From contig AJXE01000011.1 in NCBI GenBank assembly GCA_000263395.1, positions 57,197-121,196 of the forward strand: DNA of 64,000 nucleotides, given 5' to 3'. The position numbers and the translations under genes were made by a program. Below the pieces are notes generated by a model. The model was not told the origin of the DNA. It worked only from the letters and a program-made list of their open reading frames with translations, and searched no databases. This stretch comes from Stutzerimonas stutzeri TS44. Its GTDB lineage: Bacteria > Pseudomonadota > Gammaproteobacteria > Pseudomonadales > Pseudomonadaceae. Each line of letters opens with the position of its first letter. The first letter of the stretch is position 1. This document shows positions 59,578-64,000 of this stretch, piece by piece.

Positions 59578-61662
59578 GTGTCTTTGGCGAATAAACCAAT
59601 TCGGTGTTCCGGCGCGAGTCTCTCAGACTGCATTGAGGTATCCGTGCTCCGGTTGGACGCTTCCTCGGCCAAATTTTCGAAGACGCTTAGCTTGAATGTT
59701 CAACTAGTTCTGCTTTGCGGGCGGCGTTATGCCGGGACGTTGTGGCAGGGGGCATTTCTCCTGCTTCTGCTCCTGATGCTGGGCGGCTGCGCCGGGGTCA
59801 AGGTATCCGCCCTTGAAACCAGGGACTACATGTCCCTGCGCCGCGGGGATGTGCTGAGCACGGGGCGACTCAGCACTTCGGTGGGTGCCGCGCTGCAGGT
59901 GGTTGGTATCGACCGGGACGAATGTACGGCAGCCGCTGAAGTCTGCCTTCGAACGCTGGGCAAGTCGAAGGCTTTAGGTGACGAGCAGCGCCTGTCGGTA
60001 TTGGCCGAGCTCTGGCTGCAGGAGGCGTTGCGGTTGGATCGATTGGACCATAGTGATGCACAGACCGACGCCATGCTGGATGCGTATCTGGAAAGTGCCC
60101 GGCACGCCTACGCTTATCTATTCATGACCGAGCGCACATTGGGGCAGAGGGCCTTGGACGACCGCCAGACCCAGGTTCGCGATTATTACAATTTCTCTGT
60201 GCAACAGGCGTTGACCGGACTGTTTGAGCGTTATCGGGGCAATCCGCCGGAGACTGGCGAAGGCAAGGGCGTCTTCGTGATGCAGAACGGTCGTTGGCAG
60301 ATTCAGGGTACGGTTGGCGATGTTCGCCTAGCCGGCGGCCGAGACCTGCCGAAGGCGTTGATACCGGCTGCTTCTCTTTCATTCAAGGGCTTACGAAACC
60401 AGTATCGACGCGACGGTCTGGGGGCCGAATTGGTCGCGATGACAGACCGCCGGGTCGTGACGAAGGACAGCGCGGAACTGGCCTGGAGCGAGACGCCGTT
60501 TCCCGCCGTCACCGCGGTGGTGAGTTTTCCGGGGACAACCCTGGACGAGGTTCTGAGCACGCAAAAGGTACATATCGTCGGTTACGACCCTTTTCGCCAG
60601 AATAGCATCTCGCTAGCCGGGCGCGAGATCCCACTGGCGGGCAGCTTCACATCTGGCTACGGGCTCTGGCTGGCCCGTTCGGGATTTGCTACCCAGTCGT
60701 TGCTGACCTTGGTGGGCAGGGGCGAGGTACTGGAAAAGCCGCATGTCTATCTGATGCAGCCCTATGATCCGAATCGCCGAATCATTGTCATGCTCCATGG
60801 CCTGGCCAGCAGTCCGGAAGCCTGGATCAATGTCGCCAACGAGGTGTTGGGTGACGAAACCTTGCGGCAGCACTACCAAATCTGGCAGGTGTATTACCCG
60901 ACCAACGCGCCGTTGGCATTCAACAACAAAGCGATCCGTACGGCCATTGAACAGACCCTTGAGCACTTCGATCCGAGCGGAACGGCCCAGGCCTCTCGGG
61001 ATATGGTGGTGATTGGGCACAGCATGGGTGGGGTGCTGTCGCGGCTGATGCTGTCGTCTTCCGGGGATCGACTGTGGGACGCCCTGCTGGAGAGGTATCC
61101 GCTCCATGGGCGCAGGCTCGAGCGGGTGCAGAAGGAGGTCGGCCCCTATGTGAGGTTTGAGCCCTTGCCCGACGTCAGCCGTGCGATTTTCGTCGCGGCG
61201 CCTCACCGCGGCACGCCTTTCGCCGAGAACCGCATTTCGCGCTGGGCTGCGGGCCTGGTCAAGCTGCCGGTCTCGGTGCTCGGGCGGATCACAGACGTCG
61301 CGCAGTTACTGGTCGTCCCGGATTCGGCCGATGCCGAGGTGCTGACCCGGCCAGTCAACAGCATCGATAACCTCAGCAGCAACGATCCTTTCGTCAGGCT
61401 GAGTGCTGAGCTGCCCATCTCGCCTATGGTCCGCTACCACTCGATCATCGGCAACTACACCCCCGCGCTGTCACTGCTGGATTCCAGCGATGGTGTGGTG
61501 CCGTATTCCAGCTCTCATCTGGCTGGGGCGGAGTCGGAAATCGTAATTCCTTTCGGCCATAGTGTGCAGGAGACTCCCGAAGCCATCATGGAAATTCGCC
61601 GCATCCTGCACGTTCATCTACAGCAGGCAGACGGCGACCGGTTCGCAAGACCGGCGCCATGA
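59578..61662 (+). CDS. Lipoprotein alpha/beta hydrolase, PGAP1/lipase-like
   Basis: 694 residues if started at GTG 59578; TTG 59692 would give a more usual 33-residue lipoprotein signal. The hydrophobic stretch FLLLLLLMLGGC is a lipobox (LGGC), so the mature protein is probably anchored to a membrane. The C-terminal hydrolase domain has IIVMLHGLASSPEAWINV (oxyanion region), VVIGHSMGGVLSRLML (nucleophile elbow) and VAAPHRGTPF, with a late His in FGHSVQETPEAI. Likely a lipase or esterase acting on envelope lipids. It overlaps the following DUF4105 gene (ATGA). Confidence 0.78.
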   Translation: MSLANKPIRCSGASLSDCIEVSVLRLDASSAKFSKTLSLNVQLVLLCGRRYAGTLWQGAFLLLLLLMLGGCAGVKVSALETRDYMSLRRGDVLSTGRLSTSVGAALQVVGIDRDECTAAAEVCLRTLGKSKALGDEQRLSVLAELWLQEALRLDRLDHSDAQTDAMLDAYLESARHAYAYLFMTERTLGQRALDDRQTQVRDYYNFSVQQALTGLFERYRGNPPETGEGKGVFVMQNGRWQIQGTVGDVRLAGGRDLPKALIPAASLSFKGLRNQYRRDGLGAELVAMTDRRVVTKDSAELAWSETPFPAVTAVVSFPGTTLDEVLSTQKVHIVGYDPFRQNSISLAGREIPLAGSFTSGYGLWLARSGFATQSLLTLVGRGEVLEKPHVYLMQPYDPNRRIIVMLHGLASSPEAWINVANEVLGDETLRQHYQIWQVYYPTNAPLAFNNKAIRTAIEQTLEHFDPSGTAQASRDMVVIGHSMGGVLSRLMLSSSGDRLWDALLERYPLHGRRLERVQKEVGPYVRFEPLPDVSRAIFVAAPHRGTPFAENRISRWAAGLVKLPVSVLGRITDVAQLLVVPDSADAEVLTRPVNSIDNLSSNDPFVRLSAELPISPMVRYHSIIGNYTPALSLLDSSDGVVPYSSSHLAGAESEIVIPFGHSVQETPEAIMEIRRILHVHLQQADGDRFARPAP

Positions 61663-62651
61663 CCTGGCGTTTTTATCCGCGGATACTGGCTTCGCTAGCA
61701 ATGCTGCTGGCTACAGCCTGGGGCGCCATGGCGTTGTGGTACCAGTTGCCGATGACCGCAGCGGGCAAGAGCGCGTCGATTGCTCTGTGGTGCCTCCTTG
61801 CCTCGACGCTGCTCATCGCGCTCTGGCGGCTGCGGCCCTGGATAGCGATCTGCGGCTATCTGTCCCTGTTTGCGCTATTGCAGGTCTGGTGGAGCTCCTT
61901 GGAACCCTCGAACCATCGGGTCTGGACCGACGATCTGATAAAAATGACCTACGGGCGTGCGGACGGCAGTCAGGTAACCTTGCACAACGTGCGCAATTTC
62001 GACTGGCGTAGCGACGAGGACTATGATGCTCGCTGGGAAACACGCCGCTATGATCTGGACCGGCTGGCCTCGATCGATCTGGCGACTTCCTACTGGGGCA
62101 TGCCGGCGATCGCACACGTACTGGTGTCATTCGGTTTCGATGACGGCCGGTTCCTTGTGTTCACCGTGGAGATCCGTAAGGAGCGCGGCGAACGCTATTC
62201 CGAGATCGGTGGGTTCTTCAAGCAGTTCGAGCTCAGTATCGTGGCTACGGACGAGAGGGATGCGCTGCGGGTGCGCACAAACGTCCGCGGCGAGGATGTC
62301 TATCTCTACCGGGTGAATATGCCTCCGGACGCAATGCGCGAGCTGTTCCTGTCCTATCTCGAACAGGCCAACCAATTGAACAAAACAGCGCGGTTCTACA
62401 ATACCGTTACTGCCAACTGCACCACTATCGTCTTCGATATGATGCGGCAAATAGTCAGCGGATTGCCGTTTGATTACAGACTGCTGCTCACAGGCTATCT
62501 ACCCGGATATCTCCAGGATGTCGGCGGTTTGGAGCAGAGTTTCAGCCTACAGGAGTTGCGCCAGCGGGGACGAATAACCGAACGGGCTCGGCGGGCAGGT
62601 GACGATACGGACTTTTCCCGGTTGATCCGCGAGGGTGTGCCTGGGTGGTGA
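61659..62651 (+). CDS. DUF4105 membrane protein
   Basis: 330 residues. Three N-terminal hydrophobic helices (ILASLAMLLATAWGAMALWY, SIALWCLLASTLLIALW, WIAICGYLSLFALLQVWW) precede a DUF4105 domain with NVRNFDWRSDEDYDARWETR, FSFGFD-like strands and the signature TVTANCTTIVFDM. DUF4105 is thought to be related to papain-like peptidases, with Cys in NCTT as the key residue. Overlap of 4 bp with the lipoprotein hydrolase gene suggests a shared envelope function. Confidence 0.82.
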   Translation: MTWRFYPRILASLAMLLATAWGAMALWYQLPMTAAGKSASIALWCLLASTLLIALWRLRPWIAICGYLSLFALLQVWWSSLEPSNHRVWTDDLIKMTYGRADGSQVTLHNVRNFDWRSDEDYDARWETRRYDLDRLASIDLATSYWGMPAIAHVLVSFGFDDGRFLVFTVEIRKERGERYSEIGGFFKQFELSIVATDERDALRVRTNVRGEDVYLYRVNMPPDAMRELFLSYLEQANQLNKTARFYNTVTANCTTIVFDMMRQIVSGLPFDYRLLLTGYLPGYLQDVGGLEQSFSLQELRQRGRITERARRAGDDTDFSRLIREGVPGW

Positions 62652-62835
62652 GGTGCGGCCAGCATTCGTTGCGCACCAGAGCCTAACCTCTGTGCTAGAC
62701 CTGCCGGTGCCCCTAAGCCAAGAAAATGCCGGCTTCGTCGAGGGACCTTACATTGGCTAAGCGCCACCGCTCGAGTTGAAGGTATTCGTCGATGACGATT
62801 CTGTTGACGCTTGACGACGACCCGGATCGTAATTG

Positions 62836-62889
62836 ATTCCCTGAGCGCGCTGCTGAGGGAATCCCTGCTTCTTCAGCGCGTCAGGGAAT
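62836..62889. repeat. 54-bp imperfect inverted repeat
   Basis: ATTCCCTGAGCGCGCTG (62836-62852) and CAGCGCGTCAGGGAAT (62874-62889) are complementary over 16 bp with a single bulged G. The 21-base loop contains a further GGGAATCCC-type symmetry. It lies in the 294-bp gap between DUF4105 and arcC; no T run follows, and no gene is seen in the gap. Confidence 0.7.
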
Positions 62890-62945
62890 GGCCGGAGAAT
62901 GAAGGCAAATCGCCCTCGCTCAGTTTCTACTCGAATATCTTATTT

Positions 62946-63860
62946 TCAGTTTAAACGTCCCCGGATTCTAGTGCCGGCGCTGCCCTGTAAAATACCTACC
63001 GCATCTTCCAATCTGCCGATGCCGCTGAATCCTCCGTATTCGGCAAAGTCGGCTGCAGCCGCCAGTTTTGGGCCCATGGAACCGGCAGGCAGGTTGAGAG
63101 CACGTCCCTCCTCCACGCTCAGGCTACGGATCGCCGCCGCGCTGTCCTTGCCGAAGTCCCGATAAATTGCATCGATATCGGTCAGCAACAACAGGGCATC
63201 GGCCTTGAGTTGCTGCGCCAGCAGGGCGCTAGCCGCATCCTTGTCGATGACCGCCTCAACACCCACCGTGCTACCGTCTGCCCGGCGTAATATCGGGATC
63301 CCCCCGCCACCCGCGCAGATCACCACCACGCCCTGCTCCAACAGCAACTTGATCACCTGCAGGTCGGGGATCTCAAGCGGCCTGGGGGACGGCACCACTC
63401 TGCGCCATTTGTCGCCATCCTGGGCGATATGCCAGCCGGCTGCCTGGGCTCGGGATTGAGCCTCGGCCCGCTCATACACGGGCCCGATGAATTTGGTCGG
63501 GTTGTCGAACGCTGGGTCGTGCTGATCCACCACCACCTGGGTCAGCAAGGTGGCCACCGGCCGGTCGTGATTCAGCGCATTCTCCAGTTCCTGTTCGATG
63601 ACGTAGCCGATCATGCCTTCGGTTTCCGCCCCCAGCACATCCAGGGGATAGGCTTCGTCCGGCTTGTAGGCGGCACCCTGCAATGCCAGCAGACCCACCT
63701 GGGGGCCGTTGCCATGGGTAATGACCAAGTCATGGCCAGCCTGCACAATAGCCGCCAGGCCTTGGGCGGCGACCCGCACATTGGCGCGCTGGGTACGCGC
63801 GGTCAAAGGCTCACCACGCTTTAAGAGGGCGTTGCCGCCCAGGGCTGCGACTATCAGCAT
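62946..63860 (-). CDS. arcC: Carbamate kinase
   Basis: 304 residues. [16 protein letters not shown] at the N-terminus, [26 protein letters not shown] and [12 protein letters not shown] are all canonical carbamate-kinase motifs; [23 protein letters not shown] and [10 protein letters not shown] complete the amino-acid-kinase fold. It makes ATP from carbamoyl phosphate in the arginine deiminase pathway. The upstream neighbour (one base away) is the end of ornithine carbamoyltransferase, the arcB-arcC order of Pseudomonas. These are core genes and mark the edge of the catabolic island. Confidence 0.95.
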   Translation of the reverse strand: MLIVAALGGNALLKRGEPLTARTQRANVRVAAQGLAAIVQAGHDLVITHGNGPQVGLLALQGAAYKPDEAYPLDVLGAETEGMIGYVIEQELENALNHDRPVATLLTQVVVDQHDPAFDNPTKFIGPVYERAEAQSRAQAAGWHIAQDGDKWRRVVPSPRPLEIPDLQVIKLLLEQGVVVICAGGGGIPILRRADGSTVGVEAVIDKDAASALLAQQLKADALLLLTDIDAIYRDFGKDSAAAIRSLSVEEGRALNLPAGSMGPKLAAAADFAEYGGFSGIGRLEDAVGILQGSAGTRIRGRLN

Positions 63861-63861
63861 G

Positions 63862-64000
63862 TCAGGCTCCCAGGGTGGCGACTAGGACCGCCTTGATGGT
63901 GTGCATCCGGTTTTCCGCCTGATCGAAGACGATTGAGGCGGCGCTTTCGAAGACCTCATCGGTGACTTCCATGGCATCGATGCCAAACTTCTGCTGTATC
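63862..64000 (-). CDS. arcB: Ornithine carbamoyltransferase, C-terminal end (truncated by window)
   Basis: Only the last 45 or so residues are in the window: [20 protein letters not shown] then [18 protein letters not shown], the classic C-terminal segment of ornithine carbamoyltransferases (RMHTIKA motif). The stop is one base from the arcC start. Together with arcC this is the 3' half of an arcABC-type operon, so catabolic OTC (arcB) is more likely than biosynthetic argF. Confidence 0.9.
   Translation of the reverse strand, partial: IQQKFGIDAMEVTDEVFESAASIVFDQAENRMHTIKAVLVATLGA

Noticed and set aside
62899..63165. A plus-strand frame over the end of arcC
   Set aside because: Antisense to a well-conserved carbamate kinase; no support.

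Overview
The window reads as chromosomal DNA of a Pseudomonas-type gammaproteobacterium. The right edge carries arcB-arcC of the arginine deiminase operon, and a Pseudomonas-style REP palindrome lies near 5.1 kb. Most of the rest is one large accessory catabolic island. Its core (26.3-48.2 kb) matches, in gene content and order, the dit cluster for abietane diterpenoid (resin acid) degradation described in Pseudomonas abietaniphila BKME-9: ditA3-B-C-D-E, ditR, ditF, ditG-H-A1-A2, ditI, ditJ and the P450 ditQ. Gene symbols rest on recalled family and order, not on a database search.

Layout. 0-3.7 kb: end of an MMPL/RND transporter, then a VOC protein, crotonase and SDR. 3.87-5.10 kb: a complete IS3-family element with 26-bp inverted repeats and a 3-bp target duplication, whose orfB has a premature amber codon. 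5.5-11.9 kb: FAD oxidoreductase, TetR with a palindromic operator, a CrtC-like protein, SDR, MFS and SnoaL-like protein. 12.0-18.3 kb (leftward): a second set of ring-attack genes, paralogous to ditA1, ditA2, ditC and the 48.4-kb amidohydrolase, plus another FAD oxidoreductase and a small protein. 18.6-24.5 kb: SDRs, two MFS transporters, ferredoxin reductase and a [2Fe-2S] ferredoxin. 24.6 kb: a chemoreceptor directly upstream of ditA3. 42.2-54.0 kb: amidohydrolases, FAH hydrolase, beta-oxidation enzymes, P450, an acyl-CoA dehydrogenase pair, crotonase and a third acyl-CoA dehydrogenase. 54-62.7 kb: less specialised genes (Cache protein, hydrolases, XRE and TetR regulators, LpxR-like protein, DUF4105). 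62.9-64 kb: arcC and partial arcB.

How the genes fit together (known from dit work plus inference): P450 and flavoprotein steps oxidise the tricyclic skeleton. DitA with ferredoxin DitA3 dihydroxylates the aromatic ring, an SDR (DitB) rearomatises the diol, and DitC cleaves it. FAH-type and amidohydrolase-type enzymes handle the cleavage products. DitJ makes CoA thioesters, a DitF/DUF35 pair probably performs a retro-aldol cleavage, and acyl-CoA dehydrogenases, crotonases, 3-hydroxyacyl-CoA dehydrogenase and thiolase finish by beta-oxidation.

The most notable new observation is a repeated 25-bp element, TGNACA-N13-TGTNCA, with exactly 13 bp between the arms. It occurs in front of ditA3, ditF/ditG, ditA1, ditI, the 42.2-kb operon, the 48.4-kb amidohydrolase and, as a perfect dyad, in front of the second dioxygenase operon at 18.3 kb. 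It usually overlaps a plausible -35/-10 promoter. This suggests one regulon joining both ring-cleavage modules.
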